DNA of 64,000 nucleotides, taken from the NCBI GenBank assembly GCA_019614645.1, contig JABWDB010000011.1, positions 1,785,501 to 1,849,500 of the forward strand, in the 5' to 3' direction. The notes under the pieces were generated by a model. It was not told the origin of the DNA. It made no database searches and saw nothing but the letters and a program-made list of their open reading frames with translations. Position 1 is the stretch's first letter. The number at the start of each line of letters is the position of its first letter. Below are positions 1-12,400 of the stretch, piece after piece. The stretch comes from Stratiolaelaps scimitus. Its lineage: Eukaryota; Arthropoda; Arachnida; Mesostigmata; Laelapidae. The position numbers and the translations under genes are program-made.

Positions 1-2187
1 TGAAAATTTCGCTTTCCATCGTGGCCAATAGAGAGGCTTCCAGCGATAAAAGCAATCTGTTCTTCCGATATATCTGTGCCTCTGTACATTCGCCTCTGCT
101 CGCCCACGACTCTCATATCTCTGTGACCATCGTGCACAGAGCCCTGAACTCCTCTTCCGTCATATTGTTGCACGCGTTCTGGGTTTCCCGAAGTGGCGGT
201 TTCTTCCTTTGAGAGCTAATGGGACAAAACGAAGAGGAAAAGAAGGGCACAGGCATTGGGGAAGGCACCGCGAGAGAAAATGAGCTCGTTGCTATGCCGT
301 TTTGCTTCGACCGAGAATGACCACCACATCACGCGACGCATCTAGTGCCCAGCGGGTTTTCAGTACCCCTCAGGACTGCCGACCGAAATGCACTAGCCCA
401 ACCTCAACTCCGATCGCCTGCTTGTGTTTCGCCTTAAGGAAATCGCTGGGTCGTTCCGAACGACGATCGTTTTGACGGAAATATTCACCCTTTGCCCGCC
501 CTCATCCCCTCGGTGCAGTGCTTCGGAAGAGAGTAGGATGCGGCGGCGGCGGCTTGCTCCCTCTGGACAGTGGTGGTGGCCGATCGCAACCGACAGACGT
601 TGCTCTGTTCTGACCCCTTTCCTTTTGTGGGTCCTTGGCCGAACCCTGTCTCCCCACTAAACAACGGAACGTTTTCCCTCCTCTCACGACGACTCTCCGC
701 TGGGAACAGCCAGCACCATTGTGGAGGCTCGGACTCTCCGTTGTGAACGGGCGCAGGGCGGGCAACGCGCCCTCGATTCCACCGGTTCGGTTCTGGACTG
801 CGAACACCACTACTATTATGTTAGTACGAGCCCCGCTGCTGCCGCCGGCGTCCGGCCTCTGCCGCTTCCCTTGCCGCAATCTGAGGTTGAGAGGTACTTG
901 GAGGTTTGTATTTTATAGCCAGCCGGCGGAAACCGACGGGAGGTCGGCGTATGGGACATAAAAACGCTTGACTTTAGCAGCAGCCGCAACGGTGGTGGTA
1001 GAAGCCCCGATCGCCATGAGGGTCCGGCGTTTGCCACCATGAGTGTGGGTGACTCAATCGTCGACGGCCCCTAGACAAACCAAGAGAGAAAGAAGGAGGG
1101 AGCGAGCTGGAGAAAAAAACTGGGACGAGTCCGAATACCAGGAGAGGGCAGCATTAGTCTGGTGCGCCGGTCTATAGTTTAGAACGGAAAAAAACGCTAA
1201 AATAGCGGCTCGCCGAAGAGAACGAGTGCAGTGCCCTGCCCTGCCTCGCACAGAAAGTGCCGTCGCGCACGAACTCAGACGGGAGACGGCAGCTCAATTG
1301 CCGAATTGAACCTCCGGAACGCCGTCGCACTGAGCGGCAATACTGCTCGACCGTTCGACTGGCAAGATTCGAAAATATGAGACTCGGCTGGACGGATACC
1401 TGGAACTCGATAGGGGAAGACTGGCGTTGGAGTTTGCTTGCTGCGCTGCCACGGTACGAGTTTTGCAAGGCTTCCTTCCGACAAGCTGCGGACGAGGGGT
1501 GTAAACCTATACGAAACCGCACCACGGGGTCGTTGAATGGTAAGGGCGTATAAGCCTTCGCGTGGTGAGCTCTGAGAACTGCTCTCTGTGACCACGCACA
1601 CGTATGGCTTGCAATATACAGACACATTCTAGAGTGCACAGTACACAGACATTATACTCAGCAGCATCTGACATCGAAGTAGGCACTGGCACTGCAAGAC
1701 GGCGGCAGGAAATCGGGCTGAACACAGCTTCCCCATCGATGGATGGCATCACTTCTATCCACCGCCACTTCTGTCTGTTCTTGAGCCAATTCGGGAATCA
1801 TCTGCGGTGCGAGATTCTGCCGAGCGAAAAAATAACCAGTGTTGTATTAAAGCTGCGTGGCAGAGGGCTTCAAGAGTCCTCGTCATCATCGTCATGCTAT
1901 CCGCTTGCCCGTCTCGCTGACGCGAGAATCACAACAGTCCCACAACACTGCACCTCGAAGCCGTCCGCTGGCGTTCTGCACCTGCGTCGTTAAGCGAGTC
2001 GTTGGAAGGGAATGGTTAGTGTATTGTCGACGGCGCCGGCGCCGGCCGTATCGTAGCCATGCATTCTTGTTCTTTCTCGCATCAGGGAGTAATTGAAGGC
2101 GACTCAGGGGGGTATTACCGCCCCCGTCGCCGCTGCCACCGCAGCAGTAGCAGGCGGGAATGAATATTACGAGAATTCTTGTCGTGA
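1..2187. other. GC-rich stretch without a supported gene
   Basis: Many short frames are open on both strands, but I see no acceptor/donor pair or recognisable domain. A perfect start context (GCCACCATG, ATG at 1039) opens a frame of only 11 codons. Purine-rich sequence runs at about 1080-1120. A GC-only direct run of GCCGGC units lies near 2030-2048. It could be promoter or UTR sequence, but nothing here decides that. Confidence 0.4.
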
Positions 2188-2658
2188 CGACGAGAGAGAG
2201 GCATAGAGAACCAGCTACTTAAAGCCTCGTCGGCGCCTTCTGCCGTCGGAGCTGGCGTTCTGCGCGGGGTGGTTCCACTGGGTGAGACGAACCCCCGGGA
2301 TCCGATTGCGTATTTGCGTATCTTCTCCCGCCTTTCCCTGATCTCGGACGAGCCTAACGTCGCTTCGACTCAGCTCCACGAGGCCAGCCCGTGCGTCCAC
2401 ATCAACATCAGACAGGATCGGCCTTTATCACCGGCGAAGTCGAGGAATACACGTCTGGTAAACGTAACTCGCCACTGCGGGTACGCCGAAGAGCCCTGCT
2501 ATCAGCCCCAAACGAGTGGGCAGGCAGACAAGCGATCACGGGTGGGGGCAATTGCCAGTAACAGGTTTAGTTTCTCCACCCAGCCCATGCCTTTTCAGAC
2601 TCACACCGATCCACATGTCGAGATGAGCTCGCCGAGCGTTGCCTGGTGTCCCGTTTGA
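2188..2658 (+). CDS. Candidate terminal coding exon, unrecognised product
   Basis: The frame is open for 156 codons from just after a TGA at 2185 to a TGA at 2656. Its codons are mostly C- or G-ending and the translation is not low-complexity (for example LISDEPNVASTQLHEASP and MSSPSVAWCPV at the C-end). The first in-frame ATG is only at about 2587, so the segment would have to be entered by splicing. I could not find a good polypyrimidine-AG before it, which is the main weakness. An AATAAA lies about 155 bases after the stop, consistent with a 3' end. A 61-codon frame on the other strand overlaps its start. I recognise no family. It may be a chance frame in GC-rich sequence. Confidence 0.25.
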   Translation, partial: RRERGIENQLLKASSAPSAVGAGVLRGVVPLGETNPRDPIAYLRIFSRLSLISDEPNVASTQLHEASPCVHINIRQDRPLSPAKSRNTRLVNVTRHCGYAEEPCYQPQTSGQADKRSRVGAIASNRFSFSTQPMPFQTHTDPHVEMSSPSVAWCPV

Positions 2659-2904
2659 CTGTTGCATTACGCTCCGTACAACGTGACACGCTCGGAGGCG
2701 CTCGAAGACTTCTTATCAGGCACACAGACAGACAAAATTGGATTGATTTTGTAGTTTTGAGATGAACGTTTACTTGGGGCTGAGTTGTTTTTATACGGTA
2801 CGCTTTATCTGGGAATAAACCGGCAATGAAGTTTGGTGAAAATGTACAGAAAATAATAATAATAATAAATACTTGTTTTCAAGGGTTACAATGACATCAA
2901 TGGG
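2659..2904 (+). other. 3'-UTR-like segment with AATAAA
   Basis: AT-rich sequence follows the stop at 2658. It contains AATAAA at 2814-2819 and an AATAAT run at about 2850-2870 that includes a second AATAAA. It would serve as the 3' UTR of the preceding candidate exon if that exon is real. The polyadenylation use is inferred. Confidence 0.2.
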
Positions 2905-2987
2905 CTAAACGTGTTGCTTTGTTTCAGGAGGAGGGCTCACTGCAGGTGACCTCAGCATGAGCTTGCAGAATCCCCAACGGAATTGAC
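2905..2987 (+). other. Candidate internal non-coding exon (2928-2987) with its acceptor
   Basis: A branch-point-like CTAAAC at 2905-2910 is followed by a pyrimidine-rich TTGCTTTGTTTCAG acceptor ending at 2927. Exactly 60 nt later comes a consensus GTAAGT donor at 2988. All three frames across the 60 nt contain a TGA, so it would be a 5'-UTR, lncRNA or poison (NMD-triggering) exon rather than constitutive coding sequence. A weaker internal donor (CTGCAG followed by GTGACC, at 2945/2946) would instead leave an 18-nt open microexon. Both splice signals are seen directly; exon status is inferred. Confidence 0.35.
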
Positions 2988-3924
2988 GTAAGTAGCAGTC
3001 CACCAGTTCTAGTAACTACAATAATCGAGATATGTCTATGCAGTGCAATGTTGAATATTGCTGTTCCATCACGTTACAAGGGATACATGGTGGAGTGACT
3101 ATCACCGTGTCATTTTTTTTGTAAAGTCAACACCTGGACGCACATCAGCCTCACTCGAGAACCGTTCCGGTAACATCTGACATATCCGGACAGATTCCTC
3201 TATGAAACCCTTAGATAAACATCAACTCTCGTCGATGCCAGCGCGAGTGCGTCATCCTATCCTAAAACTTTCTTTACCTCATATTTCTCGCTCTTTCCGG
3301 GGCGGGCGGCGGCGGGGGGGGGCGCTATCAAAGGCTGGGAGTATATTTCATATCGGCTCCATCATATCTAAGTAGATGTTCGATCCAAGCTAGCGCAGCG
3401 TTCACTTCCATCAAGCGAGTTCCATTCGCTCAGCAGGAATAAGAGCTGTAGAAGGCTGCTTTGCATTTTGTTCTCTTAGCGGGGAATCGGCGGCCCCCCG
3501 ATTTTTTGTGCTCACCGCGTCGCCGCTTCAACAGCACCTCGTGGCATTCGTCTGGGCTTCGTAACTTCTGGTAGCCATGGTCGCTCACGAGTTCCTTCTC
3601 TCAGGACAGTTGCAGTCGAACGATCACCTGTCTACCTTTCCATGCCTTGTCTCGCTCCGTGCTATGCTTCTTATTCAGATAGATGTACGCCGTGTCTCGG
3701 ACCTCTTATCTCTCGTTAGCGACCATCAATCGGCCACCGGGTCAAACACCGCAATGCGACGAACGAGTGCCGTGCACCACTACCTGCCAGCAGGTACGCC
3801 CTCACCAGGGGAGGCTACCTGCGGCGGTTGGTAGCCTAGAACACAGCAAACACCGAAGGACGAAACGAACCACCGCTCGCTTATCACCGATCGCCGTGTC
3901 CGGAAAGATGCCGCCACCGCAACA
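2988..3924. other. No gene seen; G-run and T-run sequence
   Basis: The stretch holds a T-run at about 3111-3120. A G-rich block at 3298-3323 (GGGG, GGG and a run of nine or more G) could fold as a G-quadruplex. I see no supported exon. Confidence 0.4.
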
Positions 3925-4557
3925 ATGAAGCAGCTTTTCATCTATATATTGTGGCGCACATTGCTGGCGTCGTGTGCGCTCTTCTCTCCCACATCTCCGA
4001 TAGTGGCTGGCGGTCGGCGTCTCCCTGACACCCCTAACACCCGTTCTCCGCTGCCTTCTGCGATGGCATTGGTTCGTTTCGCTCGCAAACAAGCTCTGCC
4101 ACCTGGCCATCCCCATCGTTATTTTCCATCATTACCGTTGCTCTGGCGCGTCTCGCGTGCCGGGTCGTCTGGCAGAACTGGTAGACGGCGCAGGCGCACG
4201 GCGAGTGTTGCCCTGCGGAGTCGTTCCTCTTGCTTCCTCCCGAGCTCGTCGCGATGTATTCCGATATGCATATATAGGCACCATCGGACCCCAACAACAT
4301 TCCCCACTGACCCCCCAAGATTCCCCGCTGACCCCCGCGCCCGGCCACTTCGAGCAGCCTATCTCACTCCCGGCATCTGCTCGGCGAAGTGCCTGCTCCC
4401 CTATTGCTCCTCTGCTCTGCTCTGCTGGTGTCGGTTGGGCCTCTCGTTGTCGTTCTCTTTCTCAATCTCACGCTCGCCTCTTCGTCTCATCCAAATCGAA
4501 ATCAACGGATCAAACGTATGTTGTTTATCTTATCGAAGGAAGTATGCAGCGTTTTGA
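3925..4557 (+). CDS. Doubtful 210-codon ATG frame with signal-like start
   Basis: A frame beginning with a true ATG codes for a hydrophobic, signal-peptide-like N-terminus (MKQLFIYILWRTLLASCALF). The rest is Pro/Ser/Arg-rich, with an Arg run at about residues 86-91, and becomes CT-repeat-derived Ser/Leu sequence at the end. Two long frames overlap it on the same strand and two on the other. The CT-rich base composition can by itself generate the hydrophobic segments. I recognise no domain and treat it as probably spurious, but record it because it is one of the longer ATG-initiated frames. Confidence 0.12.
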   Translation: MKQLFIYILWRTLLASCALFSPTSPIVAGGRRLPDTPNTRSPLPSAMALVRFARKQALPPGHPHRYFPSLPLLWRVSRAGSSGRTGRRRRRTASVALRSRSSCFLPSSSRCIPICIYRHHRTPTTFPTDPPRFPADPRARPLRAAYLTPGICSAKCLLPYCSSALLCWCRLGLSLSFSFSISRSPLRLIQIEINGSNVCCLSYRRKYAAF

Positions 4558-4567
4558 ATTTCGCCAG

Positions 4568-4700
4568 GGGGACACGGGACGAGGAACGGCAAGAGAGATC
4601 GACATAGAGAGAGAGATAGAGAGGGAGAAAGCTATGGGAGCTGGAGGGAGAGCGAGAGAGGAAACAGCAGAGAGATCGAGTTGGTTGCGCACCCGTCGAG
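4568..4700 (+). repeat. Purine-rich (GA)n-like tract
   Basis: An almost continuous GA/AGAG-rich run covers about 4590-4680, and a reciprocal CT-rich run follows at 4806-4850. Mirror-like polypurine/polypyrimidine tracts of this kind can adopt triplex (H-DNA) structures; here that is inference only. Confidence 0.6.
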
Positions 4701-4799
4701 ACGCCGCGCTCGAGTTGGAAGGATGGGGATCCCGATTTGACTGCTGCGCTCGTTCGGGCATTGTGCATCGAGGCTGGGTAGGTCCCTTCCCTTTTCGCG

Positions 4800-6327
4800 T
4801 CTAATTCTCAGTCGTCGCTCGGGTCTCTCTCTCTCTCTCCTCTCCCGGTGTTCGCTTGTGGCGTTCGTGTCTTCCCTCTATCCTCGGCCATCCACCCGTT
4901 CTCTCAATGTCGAGGCTCACTCCCTCGTTCTTTTCGCCTGGCGCACTGACTTCTACGAGCGTGTGCTTTTTTGTTCGTTGCACTTCCATGACAAAACGCG
5001 ACAACGGGACTCCGCGAAGCATAAGGAGCGTTGCCGGCTCGTCCTTCCGCACGATCTGTGCAGCTGCAAATGAAGGCAAGCAAACTACCCTGCATGGCTC
5101 TTGCTCAAGTCCTGAACACGTCGCCATTGGAGCTACAGGGCTCACCGGGCAGGGTTATGGCCGAGCCCCATCGACGGATCCAAACATCTGAATACGTGTC
5201 GTTGCGAATTGAGCTACGAAGAATCGCTGCTCAATAGCTCTACAAGCATGAGGTTGCCTGCAGATGAGACTCGTCCGTCCGTCGAGAGAGCATGGCCAAT
5301 TGCGTTGCTTGCCAATTTGTCCGCAGTAGAATAAAATCACGAGCGACTGACGAAAACAATAGGACCGGGACGTCTTTCGAGGTCGCTGATGACGGCTCCC
5401 TCACTGAATCCCTCGTCTCTTCCCGGCGGCGTGTCGATTTCTCAACGTATCAACATCGCTATGTTTACGTCGGCCAGCGGCGGGTGTGACATTTATTGGT
5501 GATTTTGATTTCGCATCGACGGTATCGATGATCGAGTATCTGGACCTCCGTGCCTTGTAGCTTCGTTGTTACTGGTCCGCGTTCTGCTCTCGACCGTCTC
5601 CTCGTCCTATCCCATTTTGGCTGGTTCCCCTGGTCTAGCCGGGGGATGCATGATGAGCGACGATCGAAGCTTGATCGCGCTATTGTACATTGGAGTTGTC
5701 GTCCGTCCCGCTCTGCTCTTTCGCAGCGAGAACATCCACCAGTGGGTACGCGCGCGGCACAAAGCAGCGCCTCTGAACAGCTGCTGATCGCTGCGCTATT
5801 GATTGCGAAGAGATAAAGTCCCGTCACTCCTCTGATCCCCGTCAAGACTCCCTCTCTCTCTCTCGGACCGAGCCGAACTCGCCGTTTCGTCGACAGTTCT
5901 CGTCGTCTTGTTTTCCTCTCTGCCGAAGCAGCCTTTGGGCTCGACGCGACCATTGGAATCACAGCGATGCGACGCTCGGCTGCCAATGGACGACCGACAT
6001 GCACGCGCTGATCGGCTCGTCCCGTCCGACTCCCCCGCGTGCGGATATAGCATCCATGCATTTTAGATAGAGCACTATCGCGCGTTCTACAGCTGATCCG
6101 CCGGTGTGTCGGCAAGCCAAGCGGCCAGCGCGCTTCGCTATCCCAGCAGTGGGAATTACAGAGCCGGGCGCGTCGGTGCAGCAGCATGCGACGTCCTAGC
6201 GGTGTTGGACACCAATGGACTGCTGGCTTGCCCGCCGCGAAGGAGCAGGCGGATGAGGCAGGCCTGCTCAATTGGCGCGTTGCTGTCGTCCTCGTTGTCG
6301 TTGCTCCCGCGTCAACATACGTCTTAC
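4800..6327. other. GC- and CT-rich stretch without a supported gene
   Basis: Long frames occur on both strands, including a 268-codon minus-strand frame that does not begin with ATG. None shows a domain or a consistent splice pair. A CT run lies at about 5850-5866. Confidence 0.35.
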
Positions 6328-6419
6328 CGGGTGTTGGATGGGCATCGTGCGCAGCTTGTCCTTCTTCTGCATGTATGATTGCGGCCGATGGAGCAGCACG
6401 AAGCTGGAAGATTCGTTTC
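6328..6419 (-). CDS. Candidate internal exon, unrecognised product
   Basis: On the minus strand an acceptor (TTATTATTCCGAGCAG) precedes a 92-nt segment that ends at a CCG/GTAAGA donor (intron begins at 6327). In the frame that stays open, the exon gives two bases plus 30 codons, including SYMQKKDKLRTMPIQHP. The same frame is open further upstream and there includes a run of eight aspartates (about 6517-6540), so an unspliced or longer exon is possible. Frames on the plus strand across the same bases are also open. I recognise no family. Confidence 0.25.
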
Positions 6420-9400
6420 CTGCTCGGAATAATAACACACCAATGACGGAGAAGACACTGGTGGAAGAGGAGATTTGAGCGATCAGGGGAGAAGGCGACA
6501 CCAGACGAACACCCGAGGAATCGTCGTCGTCATCATCGTCGTCGGGGCTGGCCGCAACAGGGGGTGGAGAACCACATATCAATGCGATGGATCCTTAAAG
6601 CGGCAAAGAGCTTACTGGCGATGCTGTTCCCGTGCATTGGGTCTCTCGCGAAGCGGACTGGATGCTAATGCGCCGTATTCAGGGACCGTGTTCCTGCACT
6701 TCCACCAATGACTGTTCCCTGCTCCGATCCTTTTTCGGATCTTCGCAACTCGACAACATTGCAAAGTTCCTACTGCCAGCGAATTTCGTATTGGCTAGAA
6801 TTCAGTCAGACACAAATCATTCGTGTTGTTAGTTCCTCTAGCTGGCGGCGGTCGTAGAATTATGAAATATCCCTCTGCATGCCAGTCCATGAATGGTTAC
6901 TGCAAACATATATTTATATACATAAAATACATGTGAAACAATATATAAATGTATATATATATACGTTCTCTGCCAGCAGAGAATACAAACGGTCTCATTC
7001 GGTCTAGCGGACGAATGTGCGCACGAGGGTAGCTTAGGTTAACGTTGTCAAAGGGAGTTGCAGCGTCTACGTCCGTTTGTGCGTTCATCGCCACTCCCTT
7101 CCGCCTTTTTGTCCCGTCCCTGCCCCGTTCGGATCAGCTGCGGGATTTGCCGACGCAGAACGAGATGATGACAGCGACTACAGCGTACGCTGCGACAGTC
7201 AGCGCGTTCGAGGCACGAACAGCTCAACTGGGCCTGGCCCCTCTGATTAATGTATTCAAGCCTTCCGTTGCAACGGGACAGCGGCAGGCAGTGGGTCTCT
7301 CGGCAGAGACGGAGCTTGAACCGAGCTTGATGCGGATGAAGCAGAGATTGCCACTGACTGCCGCCGAGCACCGCCCCTGTCGGCACCTGCTGCCGCGCCA
7401 TGCTCCCCTCGACTCGTGTCTCCCTAACGGTATCCTCCAACCAAAGCCATCGTTGCACGATGCTCCCAGTCCTCACGCTCGATGTTGACGTTTCTGCTTG
7501 TGCTGGGATCGTCTGCCAGTTCTCCGTACGTCGTGTTAGAAGCGCGCGGGGGGGCGGGGGGGCAGCTTCTTGCCAAGCTTCCCCCATGAGGCTGCCTACG
7601 CACCCCTCCATCCTTCGTCCTACCACACCTAAAGCTAGTCTTCGGCTTTCCCGGCTGTAAGCGCTGAAACGACGACGCGTAGCGAAGCGACCATCCGTCC
7701 TGGTCGAAGTGCAAGCACTGCAGCTTGATAAAAGATTAACCCCGAGTATACAGCCACATGCTGTAGCACTTCTGCGCGCTACTTGCTCGCTCCGTGTCTC
7801 TCGCTTCCGCAGCTGCTATCGATGCCCTCGAAGCCTGGCCGGTCCCTGGTGCCAGTAGACGGGCCATCGTGGTTGCTAGTTAGCTAGGCAACCCTCATGC
7901 CGGCCCCCTAGGAATCACTTTCTTTTGCCTCTGTAGGGTCTGCCTTATTCCGTAAAGCCAGTGTCGGCTGGCAACGTAGGCCGCGCCACTACCCGCGACG
8001 TCCACCCCTGTCTCACAGATACTATTATACGATATGAATGCCCTGCAACGCTGTGTCGTCTGCCCTCAGTCGGCCGTTGCCGATGTTTATTAGCCCCTGA
8101 AAAGCGGCCTGCTACGACGTCCAACGGGCGCTACCGCCCCCGGGCCTAGTGAACGAAACATGTGGGAGTGCTGCCACCACACGATGTCGGGACAGCAGGC
8201 AAGTAGTGGGTGCCAACAACTCTCTTGTACCCTCTGGAGGCTTTTCTCGGGGGTGAGTTGTTCACTTCAGCCCGTTGAGATCCGTTGCGGCCGCTGCAAT
8301 AGACGCCACCTAGAAACAGATGGATAGACGAACCGTTGGGAAACGGGTGATGCTCCCTGCGTCGGACACCAGAAAGCAGAGCTGGCCTTATACGCAGCGA
8401 AGTCTGCGAACGAACCCCGCTGCCGACATAACGACTGCTAGCTTGTTCCCCACCAACAGCGTTACCGCTCCGCCACGGCCGCACCCACTCGACTGGGAAT
8501 GCTGTAATCAGAGCCATCACAGCATTATCTCTGCCCGGGATCCATCGCAAGCCGTCACTCGGATTCGGCGAGACTCTGCGCTGGACTCCGCTGCGCGTGG
8601 CGGCCAAGTCTAACCCCTAGTGATCTCCGGTGTTCAGAGACAAACGCTGCGCTCTCTTACCATACGACTACATGAGTTCCCCCGAGCCGGTCGACTTGCT
8701 AGCTCCGTAGGGCGGCGCAGTGGCGAGCCTGGCGTATTGGAACTGGCGAAACTAATTCTGTGCGCCCCAGACAATTCGTAGCACCACCATCAGGCCGCCA
8801 AACGCCGACCACATGCATGACTTAGGGTGGGGAAGAAGAAGCCCACAGCTTTGCAGGAACACAGTAAAATAGTTCCGCCTTGGCAGTGTCTGTGTGTGTC
8901 CGTCTGTGTGCGGTCAGCTAAATGACAGAGTATGTCAGAAATGACTCTGCCTTACGACCAGTAGAAGCCTTTCTCGCGAGAGGGACGCCCCTTCCGACGG
9001 GTCCGTGGTGTGGCGGGCCTCGCCTTGCGCTCACTGTTCCATTCGTTCATCATGAGGGAGCGGGACGTCGTCGCCGCCGGTCATGGTTGAGATTGTATGG
9101 CCGATTTCGAGGCTGCGCGAGACGCGCATGGAGTAGGAGAAAGATTGGCGTAGTGCCATGGGTGTGCAATGATATTGGGCTGACTCCGGCTGACTAACTG
9201 TGATAGGGAACGGCCGCTGTAAAGCCCAAGTAAGTGGTCTGCACGTCCATGACGAGCGAGGAACGAGGCTCACGAGAAGCACTTTAATACTCTGATGAAC
9301 TCGGAGAGGAGTTGATTGACGAGGAAGAATCTTAGCAGACCATCTGAACGCGGGACTACAAAAACCGGACGGGTTGAACCAGCGGCAGTGTGGCGGAGAC

Positions 9401-12400
9401 AACGCCCTTCGAGGGTTTACACATTTGAGATGACGATTAGCTAACTCTCCAAGCAATTCAGTTAGTACTATAATATAATTAAAGTAAACTCAAGGCAAAT
9501 CACTGGTTAAATCGTATGGCCAGCTTTTTTTCGTCACGTAAAGTATGCTGCAAGAAATATGTGTTTGCTAGCTGTTCGGGAGGTCTACGAAGTTGACCGG
9601 TAGTCTGACGGCTAAGCTGCCCTCCAGCACTTATTATGCGTTCATATCTTAGAACAGATTTTGACGGGACACATGATCGAGATAGTCGTTACAAAGATGG
9701 ATGATAAAAAGTCTTTTAAACCGATCAATATATTTGACTAACTCTCAGTGAAATCGAGAAATCTAATACATGTGTATACTCTGTATTAGATACAGAAGGC
9801 TGCAAAGTAGCAGGTCGACTAGAGCACAGTCAAACGTGACTTAGGCAAATAATAGGTCAAGCGACAGTAGGCTTACGCCTCAAGCCACTCCGCTCGCTTC
9901 AGCTGAACACGTACCTTTTTTTCTAACTTGAGGTTCTTCACCCTTATTATCCCTTACCCTGGCGGCCTTAGTTTGTCTTACCCCTCCCCCGGCCTTTCAA
10001 TGTACACTGCACGAGCTGTATACAGGCGGGCCTGAAGTTCCACCTTAATGAAAATTAGGCCAACTAGGCCAACGGACTATCCTTCACATGGCTAGTCACC
10101 AGACCCAATCTCGGTTACCCGTCTTTGTCGTCTTCCAGCGCTGGCCGCACTGCGGGCGTCATACTGTCTCGTGCTCATCCACATCTTGCCTGCGCGCTCT
10201 GAATTCTCTGTCGTATTCGGGAAGGGCGAGTTTCGACGAACGGGCGGGTGTTCCCCTTGCGCAAACCCGAACTCGAAACTCCCGGACGGATCGAGGCCGA
10301 CGTAATTATAAGCCCTCTCTAGGCTGCGACCGCCTGACGGAATGACAATGATAATTTTTCAGCGAGAAAAGTGAGGTTTCAGGGGCCGTATGAGACCTAT
10401 GACCCGCCCAGCTGAACGTTCGGGGGTTGTACGCAGCAGACTCAGCGCAACTGAGATAGGCCATCCAGCCACTGCGCTGCTAGCAGGCCGACGCTAACGT
10501 CGGGACTGCCCTCACTGGATGGCGGTTTGCTGAAGCTCGAGGGCTGGAAGTTCCATGGCCGTCTGGTTCGTTCCATTTTTCGCCGCATCTGCGGCTCTCT
10601 TTACTATTTCGTCACGCTGTACTCTGGGAAGTGGGAGGGAAGCCTGAACAACTCGGTCGCTAAATGCAGAAACGGCACAATGTAGAAACCTACTGGCACG
10701 AAGGACGGGGCAAATATCAGCCTATCCTAAGTCTAGCCACACTCCTAGACCACCCATGCTCGGAGCAGTGGTCGTTCCAGTAGTCGCTCTGCGGGGAGAA
10801 GCCCCTCCCCAACCTCACTCCGTTGCTACAAGACTTTGGCGCACAGTAAGCAGACAACCAGCTCCTCAAGGGTTCCGTTCCGTGAATCATTTCCTCCTAC
10901 AAGGCGTGCGGTGCCTGCGAGCTTCCCCTACCGGTACTGCAGTCCTGCCAGTTCTAGCTGCTGCTCCTTTAAGAGTCCCTCTGGTAATCGTAGACGATGA
11001 CCGCCGCGGCGCCGCTCTGCTTACAACGCGTGGTCCGTTCCTCGAATTCTGCATGAGGCGTTGCGAACGAACACAACCACGCTCTCTGCCCCGAACACCC
11101 TCCACTGCTCCAGAGGGCCAGCGAGTGCCATGGTTAACGTCGAACCGACATTTCACCCATTCCGAGTGATGGATAGGCCTTGGATGGCAGAGGCAAGGGG
11201 GCAGCTGGTAGTCCTTCGGGTTGAGGAGATCTCTGCGCTCTGGCTGCCGCCTTGCTGTGCGGTTACACCGGCATACGAGCAAACACTACTCGAGCCTATT
11301 TAGTGTCTAGGGAGTCAACGCTGCATACGAGCTCGGCGTATTCGCACGGCAGGAACTCCGGCGAAAGCAGAACCCAGTAATCGCAGCAGCCCTCGCGTGT
11401 CGTTCCTCAGCCCCTTGCGTCCGACGCCGCCAACCGCAGTGAGCTGACAACGCCGGCGTACCAGTCGCTACTACGCCGACCCGGCCACATATCATTTCAT
11501 CCTTCGGAAGCATGAGGCGAGTGGCCATAACGAAAGGTGGAAAAGCCAAAATGTCGGGCCCCGTTTATTTTTTCTTTACCGAGAGAGAAATAGCAGCTTT
11601 AGGCGCGAACGCCACGGGAAGATAGATGTCCCTCAAACTTCTATTTCGTTCTTTTTCCTCTCTCACTCTCCCTCTATTTTCCTCTTCCCCTTTCTCGTTA
11701 TTCTGCGACCGATCGTGGACGGTCGTCACCAAGAACTTTCGTCATAGACCCCCCTTGCCTACCTGACTGCCTGCTGCCGTCCGCCAACCCCCGCTTGCCA
11801 GCACGCGTTAGAGTACTCGAGACACATGATGGTAACGCACCACTCCACCGAGAGAGCTAACCCACGTAAGCCATGACGAGCACTATGACGCCAGCCATTG
11901 GTTTCGCGCTCGGCCGACGTACACTTGTATGGGTGCGTTCGTCGAGTGTTGCCGATGTGTCATCGGTAAGAAGAAGAAGTTCTCTGCTAGACATTTGTCC
12001 GACTCGGTTTCTACCCGGCAGAGTTGCTCCGCCCGCGCCCTATTCGCGTGGCAGCAACGAGAAATTCCGGAAGCCGTCAGGAGGCAAAATTAGATGGAGT
12101 CGCGTGAGGAGGCCCACTCTCGGATGCGACGTATGAGCGCTGCCCACTCATTATATATATATATATAAATATAAATGTATAGTATGTGAACGAGAGAATA
12201 CGTTCAACTAGCGTAACAGGTAGCGACTGATCGCCCGTTGGTAACGACTCCCCGCCCCCGGCAAGGGGCATGCGTGGCGCGCGCGTCACATCACCTCTAT
12301 TATACATTGATATATATATATTTGTATAATACTCTTTCAATAGACTATTGTTGGAGAGCTCACTCTCAAATGCGCGTTGCTTACGAAGTTCAATGATTGC

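Noticed and set aside
1033..1074. Perfect GCCACCATG start context
   Set aside because: The frame closes after 11 codons and no good donor lies inside it, so it cannot be called a first exon.
9575..9630. GACGGCTAAG resembling the SINE head
   Set aside because: No B box or SINE body follows; it shares only about ten bases.
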